The notes beneath the pieces are model-generated. The model was not told where the DNA came from and ran no database searches. It saw only the letters and a list, made by a program, of their open reading frames with translations. DNA of 64,000 bases from positions 186,001 through 250,000 of the forward strand of contig AMWX01000012.1 of NCBI GenBank assembly GCA_000307935.1. The letters are read 5' to 3'. Source of the DNA: SAR86 cluster bacterium SAR86E. GTDB lineage: Bacteria > Pseudomonadota > Gammaproteobacteria > Magnimaribacterales > D2472. Positions 39,524 through 50,955 of the stretch are shown piece by piece; positions within the stretch are counted from its first letter, which is position 1, and each line of letters opens with the position of its first letter. A program made the position numbers and the translations under genes.

Positions 39524-41961
39524 TCAATATCGTCGAAAAATAATTCAAAGTATGAGTTTCTGGTATTTTTATCAGTTGGTTGACCTGTATCGCTATCTAC
39601 CTTTACATAGGATAACCCATCTGGAATATCCCAATTCTCTTCAGGTAGATCGGTTAATGCAACTTTCATAAAATCAACCCATGTTGGTAATGCAATGCTC
39701 GATCCATACTCATTCTTACCCAATGATGAGAAGTCATCTGTTCCAATCCAAACTGTAGAAACTAAATCATTATGGAAACCTGAAAACCAAGTACTAATTG
39801 CATTATTGGTTGTGCCTGTTTTGCCGCCAATGTCACTGCGATTTAAAATATTAGTTTTTCTTCCATTGCTTCCTCTTGAGAGAGCCTCTCTTAAGATATC
39901 CTTTGTTATATATGCCGCTCTGGGATCTAAGCTAGCGATCTGATCAGTTAATGGTCTTAAGAGAAGAAAAGGTCTATCTTGATCGCTAAGTTGAGTTTTG
40001 AACCAAGGGAAAGCATCAATATTTTTAGCAGTCTCCTGATTTGTTTCAAGGGCTTGGTGAGAGAAAAGAATTTCATTGTTGCGATTCAAAATTTTCTCAA
40101 TAAAATACAAATTTTTACCTTTTTCAGGATTTACTAAAATGTTGTATGCTCTTGTTATTTCGGCTGGTGAAAAACTAGATGAGCCCAGAGCCATAGATAG
40201 ATCTGGAGCAAGCCTTGAAATATTGAATCCAAAACTTGATAAGAAATTTTGCGTTGCGGGAATTCCCATTTCCCTAAGCAGTTTTATAGAGACGAGGTTT
40301 ACTGATTGCACTAGGGCCTCTCTTAATCTGATCAGACCATAGAACTTTCCAGTATAGTTTTCAGGGCGCCAAACACTTTCTAAATTTGAGTCATCAAAAA
40401 TAATTGGTGCATCATTTATTAAATCCGATGCTTTATAACCACTAGCAAAAGCAGATGCATATATGAATGGCTTAAAGCTTGATCCCGCCTGAGGAAAAGA
40501 TTGTGTGACTCTGTCAAAATTACTTTTTGAAAAGTCCAATCCCCCTATGTAAGCTTTAACTGCTCCAGTATTAGGATTTGAAGAAATAAATGCTGTTTCC
40601 GCAACAGGCACTTGATCAAGATAAGTTTTATCATTTATTTGCGACAGATGTATAAAATCTCCTAAATCAAGAATGTCATAAAAATTTTGAGGAATTGGGC
40701 CAAGTTTATCAATGTTTATGTGCTCTTTTGCCCATTTATAAGAGTCATCCCACTCTAAGTTTTCTAACTTAAGATCGTCACTAAGATATATTATTCGCTT
40801 TGGTTTAATATCAATAACTATTCCACTGGCATGCAAATCAATGAGTGGGCCACTATCAAAATAATCTCTAAAAAGTGATATATTGAATTGCTCCATACCC
40901 AGCTCATCAAGCTCAGTTGAGGCGCTATATAATATGTCTAGATTTCCATTTTGCAATTCTTTGAAAATATTATCAGGAATCTCATTAAGAAAATTTTTCG
41001 GTTTTCGCCAACCATGTCTTTTGTCATACTCATAAAGATTTTTAACTACACTTGCGAGAGCAGCCTTTTGCAATTTAGAGTCAATGGTTGTGAATACAGA
41101 TAGTCCATCTTTATAAACAGTCAATCCAAATCTTTCGATCATTTGTTGGCGGACAATTTCAGATATGTAACGCCCATCTATCTCAAAGCTCGAGTCAGTT
41201 TGAGAAAGCTTAATAGGTTCATTTTTTGAAATTAAATATTGGGCCCTACCTATGTAACCTAATTTATACATTCTTCCTAGAATCCAGTTTCTTCGTACAA
41301 TAGATCTTTCAGGCGATCGTATGGGGTTGATTCTTGAGGGCAATTGAGCGGAGGATGCAATTAGGGCAGACTCTGCCAAAGTTAAATCTTCAACAGATTT
41401 AGAAAAATATTTATTAGCAGCGGCCTCTACACCATAAGACCTATTGCCTAAAAAGATTGTATTTAAGTAAAGGGAGAAAATATCCTCTTTAGTTGCAAAA
41501 CTTTCAAGCTCAAATGCAAGATAAATTTCTTTGATTTTTCGGATGATTTTTTGCTCTCGTGTGAGCAAGTATCCCCTCACAACCTGCATGGTTATTGTCC
41601 CGCCCCCGCTCACAATTTCACCAGATTTAATCATCTGATATAAAGCCCTTACGAAGGCAAGAATTCTTACTCCTTCATGCTCAAAAAATTGATCATCTTC
41701 TGCTGCTAAAAATGCATTTTTAAGATTTTCTGGAATCTGCTCAAAAGCTATTGTTCTTCTTTTTTGATCTCCAAATTCCCCAATAAGCACGCCATCTTGT
41801 GTATATACTTTGAGCGGAATTTGCAAAACATTTTGATCAACAAGGTTAATTTCAGGTAAATTTGGTTTTAATAAAACATAGCCGCTGGTTATAACTAATA
41901 TTGAAAATATAGTTCCAATTAGAGCGGTTGATAAAATCCAATTTGTTAGCTTTAAAATCAT
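39520..41961 (-). CDS. mrcA: Penicillin-binding protein 1A
   Basis: This bifunctional class A PBP polymerises and crosslinks peptidoglycan. The 813-residue protein has an N-terminal membrane anchor (about residues 9-31), a GT51 domain with the catalytic-type FLAAEDDQFFEHEGV and GGGTITMQVVRGYLLTRE, and an inserted OB-like region. The transpeptidase domain follows, with the nucleophile in QAGSSFKPFIYA (SxxK, about residue 493), SVN in ALVQSVNLVSIK and KTGTTNNAISTWFSGF (about 708). The family and length fit PBP1A. It is divergent from aroK across 108 bases in which nothing definite is seen. Confidence 0.96.
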   Translation of the reverse strand: MILKLTNWILSTALIGTIFSILVITSGYVLLKPNLPEINLVDQNVLQIPLKVYTQDGVLIGEFGDQKRRTIAFEQIPENLKNAFLAAEDDQFFEHEGVRILAFVRALYQMIKSGEIVSGGGTITMQVVRGYLLTREQKIIRKIKEIYLAFELESFATKEDIFSLYLNTIFLGNRSYGVEAAANKYFSKSVEDLTLAESALIASSAQLPSRINPIRSPERSIVRRNWILGRMYKLGYIGRAQYLISKNEPIKLSQTDSSFEIDGRYISEIVRQQMIERFGLTVYKDGLSVFTTIDSKLQKAALASVVKNLYEYDKRHGWRKPKNFLNEIPDNIFKELQNGNLDILYSASTELDELGMEQFNISLFRDYFDSGPLIDLHASGIVIDIKPKRIIYLSDDLKLENLEWDDSYKWAKEHINIDKLGPIPQNFYDILDLGDFIHLSQINDKTYLDQVPVAETAFISSNPNTGAVKAYIGGLDFSKSNFDRVTQSFPQAGSSFKPFIYASAFASGYKASDLINDAPIIFDDSNLESVWRPENYTGKFYGLIRLREALVQSVNLVSIKLLREMGIPATQNFLSSFGFNISRLAPDLSMALGSSSFSPAEITRAYNILVNPEKGKNLYFIEKILNRNNEILFSHQALETNQETAKNIDAFPWFKTQLSDQDRPFLLLRPLTDQIASLDPRAAYITKDILREALSRGSNGRKTNILNRSDIGGKTGTTNNAISTWFSGFHNDLVSTVWIGTDDFSSLGKNEYGSSIALPTWVDFMKVALTDLPEENWDIPDGLSYVKVDSDTGQPTDKNTRNSYFELFFDDID

Positions 41962-42069
41962 AAAAAAAGAGCGATTGAATCTTTGCTATTTAAAAGTTTA
42001 ATAATTTGATTCATTAAAAATTATTTTAACCCTATAAATGATAGAATCAGCAATCTAAAACTACATAGT

Positions 42070-42579
42070 ATGAATATTTTTATAGTAGGTCCTATGGGCT
42101 CCGGTAAAACCACTGTTGGAAAAATTGTGGCTGACGAACTATTTCTAGAGTTTCATGATACCGATGCAAAAATTGAAGAAAGTACAGGAGTAACGATTGA
42201 TTGGATCTTTGATATTGAGGGTGAGTCAGGTTTTCGTAAAAGAGAAACCTCAATTCTAAAAGAGGTTGTAGCTTTAAATTCTATTGTTTTGGCAACAGGT
42301 GGCGGAATAATAATTGCAGAAGAAAACAGGGAGCTCTTGGCATCAAGAGGAACAGTTTTTTATCTTCATACTCCTTTAAATACCCAAATTGAGAGGACGG
42401 CGAAAGACAAAGATAGACCATTATTGAAAGATAAAGATCCAGAAAAAGTTTTATCAAACTTACAAAAAACTAGGCAAGCCATGTACGAAGAAGTTGCTGA
42501 TCATATAATAGATACTGAAAATAAGAGTGGCTCAGCAGTGGCTAATGAAATAGTAAAGCTAGTGAAAAACTATGGCTAG
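42070..42579 (+). CDS. aroK: Shikimate kinase
   Basis: AroK phosphorylates shikimate at O3. The 169-residue protein shows the P-loop VGPMGSGKTTVGKIVAD, FHDTDAKIEE with the shikimate-binding Asp, GFRKRET, and VLATGGGIII, with the lid residue in KDRPLL. It overlaps aroB by eight bases, and the pairing aroK-aroB is standard. Confidence 0.96.
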   Translation: MNIFIVGPMGSGKTTVGKIVADELFLEFHDTDAKIEESTGVTIDWIFDIEGESGFRKRETSILKEVVALNSIVLATGGGIIIAEENRELLASRGTVFYLHTPLNTQIERTAKDKDRPLLKDKDPEKVLSNLQKTRQAMYEEVADHIIDTENKSGSAVANEIVKLVKNYG

Positions 42580-43645
42580 TGAACTTTTTGCAGGAAATCA
42601 ATCTGAAAGATATAAAATTGTTATAGGCAAGAAAACACTTTCAAAAAAATTCATACTGCCGCTCATCAAATGTCATGGAAAAGTCATGATTATTTCAGAT
42701 GATGGCATTCCAAAGAAAATAACCAATCAAATCTCCGCAATTTGTAAAGAAAAAACGAAAGTTTTTAAAACTATTTTAAAAAAAGGAGAGGCTTCAAAAT
42801 CCATTGAAAATTTTAAAAAAATTTTAAATACGCTCATAGAAAAGAAATTTGATAGGTCTGATTTAATCATTGCCTTGGGCGGAGGTGTGGTGGGAGATAT
42901 TTCAGGATATGTAGCAAGTTCATACCTACGTGGAATTTCTTTTATCCAAATTCCGACAACTTTGCTTGCTCAAGTGGATTCTTCGGTAGGCGGTAAGACT
43001 GCAATAAATATCCCGGCTGGTAAAAATCTCGTAGGAGCATTTTATAATCCTAAAGGAGTTATTATAGATACTGACACTCTAAAAAGCCTTCCCGAAAGAG
43101 AATTTAAATCTGGATTGGCTGAAGTTTTGAAATATGGTCTCATTCAAAATAAATACTTGCTATCACTACTGCAAGAAAACTCAGCAGAAGTTTTGCTAAG
43201 AAGAGAAAGGATTATTCAGGAAATCATTTTTGAATCAATCAAGACTAAATCAAAAATTGTAATAGCTGATGAAAAGGAGAATGGATTAAGAGCAATCTTG
43301 AACTTTGGTCATACCTTTGGTCATGCTATCGAGGCAAATGGTAAATATAAAAAAATTCTACATGGTGAAGCTGTTGCTAAGGGGATGCTAATAGCAAGCA
43401 AAATATCTTATCTTGAAAATCTAATTCCGTTAAAAGATCTAGAAAAAATTGAATTACTATTAAAAGATTTTAAATTTGATTTATCGCTGGATGAATATCA
43501 ATATTCAGACCTAAAACCCTACATATATAGAGATAAAAAAGTGAAAGCAGGTAAGCTAAATTTAATACTATTAGAAAAAATTTCTAAAGCAAAAATTACC
43601 AATACTTTTAATCCAAAAAATTTAAGTAAGGCTTTTGCAATCTAA
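42572..43645 (+). CDS. aroB: 3-dehydroquinate synthase
   Basis: AroB turns DAHP into 3-dehydroquinate, the second step of the shikimate pathway. The 357-residue protein has ALGGGVVGDISGYVASSYLRG (NAD and substrate region, about residues 102-122), QIPTTLLAQVDSSVGGKTAIN, SGLAEVLKYGLI and the zinc histidines in LNFGHTFGHAIE and HGEAVAKGM. Length matches E. coli AroB. It ends one base before the convergent gltB stop. Confidence 0.96.
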   Translation: MASELFAGNQSERYKIVIGKKTLSKKFILPLIKCHGKVMIISDDGIPKKITNQISAICKEKTKVFKTILKKGEASKSIENFKKILNTLIEKKFDRSDLIIALGGGVVGDISGYVASSYLRGISFIQIPTTLLAQVDSSVGGKTAINIPAGKNLVGAFYNPKGVIIDTDTLKSLPEREFKSGLAEVLKYGLIQNKYLLSLLQENSAEVLLRRERIIQEIIFESIKTKSKIVIADEKENGLRAILNFGHTFGHAIEANGKYKKILHGEAVAKGMLIASKISYLENLIPLKDLEKIELLLKDFKFDLSLDEYQYSDLKPYIYRDKKVKAGKLNLILLEKISKAKITNTFNPKNLSKAFAI

Positions 43646-43646
43646 C

Positions 43647-46600
43647 TTATGCAGCATTGGCGGTAGTCGCCTTAAGCAGATCTTGAATATTTAAAGCTGC
43701 GGGAGAGACCAACCAAAAAGATGGCTCAAATCTATCGAATTCTTCGAGAATTAATCTCGCTCTTTCACTCTGTGTTTCTTTTACATGTCGTGAAATAATT
43801 TGCTTTAAAAACTTTCGATGCGATTCCATTTCTTCGCTCACAATTCTATCTAAATTAATGAGGCTTCTATTACATTGATCAAAAAATCTTCGATCTGTAT
43901 CTAAAACGTATGCAAAGCCACCTGTCATGCCTGCACCAAAATTAGATCCTACCTCACCTAAGACTGTTACATGGCCTCCTGTCATATATTCACAACAATG
44001 GTCACCGGCGCCCTCAATTACAGCTGAGGCTCCTGAATTTCTTACGGCAAAGCGCTCACCAACACTCCCACTAATAAATAACTCCCCTCCAGTGGCTCCA
44101 TATAAAGCGGTGTTTCCAGCAAGAACTGTTGGCCTATCTTGAGATGCATATTCTCCATCACAGGAAATCACAATCTTCCCACCATTCATGCCCTTACCAA
44201 CATAATCATTGGCATCACCAAATAACTTCATATGTAATCCAGCAGCATTCCAGGCACCAAAACTTTGACCTGCTGACCCTTTAAAATTAAGTATTTGCTT
44301 TTGTTTGACACCCTTTTCACCATAATTAGATGCAATCAAGCCTGAGGCCTGAGCTCCTACAGAGCGATCACGGTTGGTAATATCATATGTGAATTCAGAT
44401 GAGATATTTTTTAAGATAGAAGGTTTAATATCTTTTAAAATCTTTGAATTCAAAGTTGCTTTGTCCCATGGATCATTTGATGCAGTAGTGCAGAAATGAG
44501 GTGACTGTAATTTTTTATCAGTATATAAAATTGGCGATAAATCAATCTTGGCTGTCTTATGACTTAACGCTGTTAGATCTTTGAGATATTTTGTTTGGCC
44601 TATAATTGATTCAATATTCGACACCCCGAGATTGGCTAGGATATCCTGAACTTCATTCGCAATAAAGGTGAAATAATTGATCACTCTTTCTTTTTCACCA
44701 ACATAGTGATGATCAATTATATCTCTTCTTTGGGTGGCCACTCCTGTAGCACAATTATTAAGATGACAAATTCTTAAATACTTGCACCCCATCGCAATCA
44801 TTGGCCCTGTTCCAAAGCCAAATGATTCAGCTCCAAGCATCGCTGCTTTTACAACATCTAAGCCAGTTTTTAAGCCTCCATCTGCTTGCAAACGAACCTT
44901 ATGCCTTAAGTTACTTGCTCTTAAAGCTTGATGGGCTTCTGATAAACCAAGTTCCCATGGAGACCCTGCATACCTAATAGATGAAAGGGGGCTTGCACCA
45001 GTCCCTCCATCATGACCTGAAATAGTTATAAGGTCGGCGTAAGCTTTTGCTACTCCTGCTGCAATTGTTCCAACGCCAGGCTCTGAAACAAGTTTGACAG
45101 ATACAAGTGCTTTTGAATTAACTTGCTTTAAATCAAAAATAAGCTGGGCTAAGTCTTCAATAGAATAAATATCATGATGCGGTGGAGGTGAAATTAATGT
45201 AATGCCTGGGGTGGAATATCTTAGTTTAGCAATTAGTTGATTAACCTTACCACCAGGCAATTGACCACCCTCACCTGGTTTTGCTCCTTGAGCGATTTTG
45301 ATTTGAAGAACTTCAGCATTTACCAGATATTCAGGAGTCACGCCAAAGCGACCAGATGCAACTTGTTTTATCTTTGACATCTTAATTGTGCCATGCCTTT
45401 CAACAGCTTCGCCGCCCTCGCCAGAATTTGATCTAGCGCCTAAACTGTTCATAGCTTCTGCTAAAGTTTCGTGTGCATCTGGAGATAAGGCTCCAAGACT
45501 CATCCCAGCTGAATCGAACTTACTCAGAAGGTCACTAGTTGGTCCCAATTTAACTTTTTTAGGATTTTTTGGATATTTGATTTCCATCAAATCTCTCAAC
45601 ATTGCTGCAGGACGATTGTTTACAAGATTGGAATATTCCCTATAAATCTCTTCTGAGCCTTGCTTAACTGACTCTTGAAGTTTTTTTACTACCTCGGGGT
45701 TATATGCATGGTACTCACCTCCGTGAACAAACTTCAGCAAACCTCCAAGGCCAATTTCACTTACATTGGAATATGCATATTGAGTAAGGTGGCGAATTTC
45801 ATTATCAAGATCCTCAAAGGTCTTGCCACCCACCCTGCTAACTGTATTGGTAAATGAAACGTCAACAATATCAGAGCTTAAGCCAACAATTTCATGAAGC
45901 TGAGAGCCTCTGTAACTTGAGATCGTTGAAATTCCTATCTTTGAAATAATTTTTAAAAGACCTTTATTAATACCTTTTCTATATTTGGCACAATTTGCTG
46001 TTGGGCTTCCTTTCAGTTCTTTTCGATATGTAAGATCTAATATTGTTTGAAAGGCAAGCCAAGGATAAACGGCAGTTGCACCAAAGCTCAGTAAACATGC
46101 AATTTGATGAGTATCTCGAGCTGTTGCTGAGCTTACTATTAAATTAGCATCAGATCGTAATCCTAGTTTTACAAGCTCTTGATGTATACAGCCAACTGCC
46201 AAAAGCGCATTGATTGATAATTTTTTCTGATCGGGCAAACATTCATCTAAATGAATTATCACTTGCCCAGCACGAACAGCTTTAACAATTTTCTTAGTTA
46301 ATTTATCTAAAGCGCTTTTTAGATTTGATGATGGTGAATACTCGAGAGTAAATGTGCGCGCTGGAAAGTAGGAATTATTTAAAAGAGAAGATAATTTTTT
46401 GTGCGACAAAACGGGAGATGTGCTAACAATTCTTTTAGCATGATCTTTTGTCTCTTCAAAAATATTTAACTCTGGACCAAAACATGCCTCTAAAGACATA
46501 ACGCTTGATTCTCTTAGAGAGTCAATTGGAGGATTTGTAACTTGAGCAAATTGCTGTCTAAAATAATCATAAATAGATCGAGGCATTGAACTCAACATTG

Positions 46601-48104
46601 CAAGAGCAGTATCATCACCCATTGAGCCTGTGCCCTCGACCCCATCAAGCGCCAAAGGTTTTATTACAGAAACTCTTTCTTCATTAAAAAGTGAGAATAG
46701 CTTAGAAGATTGAATAAACTCTGCATGAGGCATCTTTTTAATTCCTGGCCCCTCAAATGCATCAAGAGTTGATTCAAGATAGATTGCAGATTTTTTTAAC
46801 CAATCGCGGTAGGGTTTATTTTTTTTAAGCTGTTCATCAATTACATATTGATCTAGCACCTCTCCTGATTCAGTATTTACAGCAAAAATACCGCCTGGAC
46901 TTAAACGTCCCTTTTGTAAAATTTCACTATCCGATACTGGGTAAATGCCTGTTTCTGATGCAACGGTAATCATGCCATTTTTTAAAACTTGATACCGAGC
47001 TGGTCTAAGACCGTTGCGATCTAAAACGCAAATAGCCCACTCACCATCTGACATGACAATGCCAGCAGGCCCATCCCATGCTTCCATATGCATTGAATTA
47101 AATTCATGGAAAGCACGCACTTCAGGATCCATAGTATGTATATTTTGCCAGGCTGGAGGAAGCACCATTCTAATGGCTCTAAAAAAATTGATACCACCTT
47201 TAACTAGCAACTCAATCATATTGTCTAATGCAGATGAATCAGAGCCATGCTCATTGACTAAAGCTTTGAATTTACTAATTCCAGGAATGAGGGGAGTAGA
47301 AAATTTTGAGGCACGTGCCTTAACCCAATTTCTATTTCCCCTGACGGCATTAATTTCACCATTATGTGCAAGTAATCTAAAAGGCTGCGCTAAATGCCAT
47401 CTTGGTTGAGTGTTAGTAGAAAACCTTTGATGAAAAAGACATATTTTAGCGGTAAAAGACTTGCGAGAAATATCTTTATAAAAATCACTAATTGCATTAG
47501 GCAGCATTAAACCTTTGTAAACTATTGTCTGACTAGACATGCTGCAGACATATAATTTTTCATCATTATTATAAATTTCTTCTATTTTTTTTCTCGCTTG
47601 CAACAAGCAAGATTCAAATCTCTCTTGGTTAAAGTCTTTGGATATTGGGGATATAAATATTTGGCTTATATACGGTAATGACTCTAAAGCAATTTCTCCC
47701 AAAACTAATGTGTTGATTGGAACTTCTCTTAGACACACGAAATTTAAGTCTTCTGATAAAAGAATTGATTTTATATTAGCCAAATCTTTCTTCGGATTAC
47801 TAGAGGTAAAAATTTGTGCAACGCCAAATAAATCAGGAAGCTCAATATGAAATTCTTTTCTTATCTGCTTTTTAAAAAAAGGTCTATTTAAATCAAAGAG
47901 AAGTCCGCATCCATCTCCTGTTTTTCCATCTGATCCTATTGCACCTCTATGAGTCATGCTGGTTAAGCCAGCAATAGAACGTATCACTACATCTCGATTT
48001 AAGACTCCGCTCCGATTCACTATCAATCCGAAACCGCAATTGTCCTTGGCTTGAGATTCGTGATACAAAGAAATATTTTTTTGTTGTGGCATAGGGTTAT
48101 ACAT
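43647..48104 (-). CDS. gltB: Glutamate synthase (NADPH) large subunit
   Basis: GltB makes glutamate from glutamine and 2-oxoglutarate. The 1485-residue protein has the class II amidotransferase N-terminus with the nucleophile Cys in DNCGFGLIV (about residue 23, so a short propeptide is expected) and a central domain. The FMN domain follows, with SGHDGGTGASPLSSIRYAG, then the [3Fe-4S] motif CKYLRICHLNNC, and last the beta-helical gltB C-terminal domain with repeated G-x-x-G-x-x-x-G. Length matches E. coli GltB. The start at 48104 has TATTGT six bases before it and no ribosome site; an ATG at 48092 is an alternative. It is divergent from gltD, which is unusual because gltB and gltD normally form one operon. 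Confidence 0.96.
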   Translation of the reverse strand: MYNPMPQQKNISLYHESQAKDNCGFGLIVNRSGVLNRDVVIRSIAGLTSMTHRGAIGSDGKTGDGCGLLFDLNRPFFKKQIRKEFHIELPDLFGVAQIFTSSNPKKDLANIKSILLSEDLNFVCLREVPINTLVLGEIALESLPYISQIFISPISKDFNQERFESCLLQARKKIEEIYNNDEKLYVCSMSSQTIVYKGLMLPNAISDFYKDISRKSFTAKICLFHQRFSTNTQPRWHLAQPFRLLAHNGEINAVRGNRNWVKARASKFSTPLIPGISKFKALVNEHGSDSSALDNMIELLVKGGINFFRAIRMVLPPAWQNIHTMDPEVRAFHEFNSMHMEAWDGPAGIVMSDGEWAICVLDRNGLRPARYQVLKNGMITVASETGIYPVSDSEILQKGRLSPGGIFAVNTESGEVLDQYVIDEQLKKNKPYRDWLKKSAIYLESTLDAFEGPGIKKMPHAEFIQSSKLFSLFNEERVSVIKPLALDGVEGTGSMGDDTALAMLSSMPRSIYDYFRQQFAQVTNPPIDSLRESSVMSLEACFGPELNIFEETKDHAKRIVSTSPVLSHKKLSSLLNNSYFPARTFTLEYSPSSNLKSALDKLTKKIVKAVRAGQVIIHLDECLPDQKKLSINALLAVGCIHQELVKLGLRSDANLIVSSATARDTHQIACLLSFGATAVYPWLAFQTILDLTYRKELKGSPTANCAKYRKGINKGLLKIISKIGISTISSYRGSQLHEIVGLSSDIVDVSFTNTVSRVGGKTFEDLDNEIRHLTQYAYSNVSEIGLGGLLKFVHGGEYHAYNPEVVKKLQESVKQGSEEIYREYSNLVNNRPAAMLRDLMEIKYPKNPKKVKLGPTSDLLSKFDSAGMSLGALSPDAHETLAEAMNSLGARSNSGEGGEAVERHGTIKMSKIKQVASGRFGVTPEYLVNAEVLQIKIAQGAKPGEGGQLPGGKVNQLIAKLRYSTPGITLISPPPHHDIYSIEDLAQLIFDLKQVNSKALVSVKLVSEPGVGTIAAGVAKAYADLITISGHDGGTGASPLSSIRYAGSPWELGLSEAHQALRASNLRHKVRLQADGGLKTGLDVVKAAMLGAESFGFGTGPMIAMGCKYLRICHLNNCATGVATQRRDIIDHHYVGEKERVINYFTFIANEVQDILANLGVSNIESIIGQTKYLKDLTALSHKTAKIDLSPILYTDKKLQSPHFCTTASNDPWDKATLNSKILKDIKPSILKNISSEFTYDITNRDRSVGAQASGLIASNYGEKGVKQKQILNFKGSAGQSFGAWNAAGLHMKLFGDANDYVGKGMNGGKIVISCDGEYASQDRPTVLAGNTALYGATGGELFISGSVGERFAVRNSGASAVIEGAGDHCCEYMTGGHVTVLGEVGSNFGAGMTGGFAYVLDTDRRFFDQCNRSLINLDRIVSEEMESHRKFLKQIISRHVKETQSERARLILEEFDRFEPSFWLVSPAALNIQDLLKATTANAA

Positions 48105-48116
48105 ATTAACACAATA

Positions 48117-49827
<1,711 letters not shown>

Positions 49828-50859
49828 ATGAAAGATTCTATTTTTTTAAAAGCTCTTGACCAAAAAATAAACTCAGTCCCACCCGTATGGTTTATGCGTC
49901 AAGCAGGTAGGTATCTTCCTGAATATCAAGCAATAAGAAAAAATTACACTAACTTTCTAGATATGTGCAAGCAACCAAGGACCTGCGCAGAACTTGCCTT
50001 GCAGCCAATTGAGCGTTTTAAGTTAGATGCATCAATTCTTTTTTCTGATATTTTGACTATTCCAGATGCTTTAAATCTTGGCTTAGCATTTCATGAGGGA
50101 GAGGGTCCGAAATTTAGTCGACCTATTTCATCTCCAGAAGATATTAAAAATCTGCAAGCTTTTGACGTGAATGCTCTAGATTATGTTTTTAAAGCAGTGG
50201 AAGAAACTAAAAATATTTTACCGCGTGACCTCCCGCTGATTGGGTTTTGTGGAAGCCCATGGACACTAGCGGCATATTCAATTGAAGGAGGTGGGTCTAA
50301 AAATTTTAGTAAAACAAAAAACTTTATGGCAGATCATCCAGATGCCCTAGAAGAATTATTAGAGATATTAACTGATGCCTGCTATGAATATTTAAAACAG
50401 CAGGTTTTGAGCGGAGTCAATGCTCTCCAGATTTTTGATTCTTGGGCAGATCTCTTGTTAATAGAAGAACTTGATAAATTCTCCTTGCGCTATACACATA
50501 AATTGGTGCAGCTCTTAAAACAAGACTCTGTTACTTCAGGAACACCTATTATCTTATTTGAAAAAGCTCCCAAAAAAAGAATTGTTGATATAGCCTTTGA
50601 CGGTATATCTTGTATGAGCTTGCATTGGCAGGAGGATATAGGACATGTTGCCAATGATCTAAAAAATCGGTTTTCTATTCAAGGAAATCTTAACCCCAAA
50701 ATATTGCTTGGATCTGATGAATTAATTTGGCGTGAAACACGTAAAATTTGTACCCAGATGAATGACTTTCCTGGATTCATTTTTAACCTTGGACATGGAA
50801 TTACACCAGATATAAATCCAGCAAAGGTAATGATCATGATTGAAGCCACTAGAGCATAA
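49828..50859 (+). CDS. hemE: Uroporphyrinogen decarboxylase
   Basis: HemE removes four carboxyl groups from uroporphyrinogen III to make coproporphyrinogen in haem synthesis. The 343-residue protein has the signature PVWFMRQAGRYLPEY near residue 20, ILFSDILTIPDALNLGL with the catalytic Asp, GFCGSPWTLAAYSIEG and GHGITPDINP at the end. Length matches the family (about 354). Its start abuts the gltD stop, so the two are probably co-transcribed. It is followed by a 96-base gap with the next gene's strong ribosome site. Confidence 0.97.
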   Translation: MKDSIFLKALDQKINSVPPVWFMRQAGRYLPEYQAIRKNYTNFLDMCKQPRTCAELALQPIERFKLDASILFSDILTIPDALNLGLAFHEGEGPKFSRPISSPEDIKNLQAFDVNALDYVFKAVEETKNILPRDLPLIGFCGSPWTLAAYSIEGGGSKNFSKTKNFMADHPDALEELLEILTDACYEYLKQQVLSGVNALQIFDSWADLLLIEELDKFSLRYTHKLVQLLKQDSVTSGTPIILFEKAPKKRIVDIAFDGISCMSLHWQEDIGHVANDLKNRFSIQGNLNPKILLGSDELIWRETRKICTQMNDFPGFIFNLGHGITPDINPAKVMIMIEATRA

Positions 50860-50955
50860 ATCTATTCATAGAATTTTACTCATTAGTCAAAAAATAGTCA
50901 TTCTGATTAAGATTAGCTATCATTGGTATATTGTTAATATTTTTTAAGGGGAAAT

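Noticed and set aside
47014-47409. A 131-residue open frame opposite gltB
   Set aside because: It lies wholly inside the well-supported gltB gene on the other strand, has no family features and is best explained as a shadow frame.
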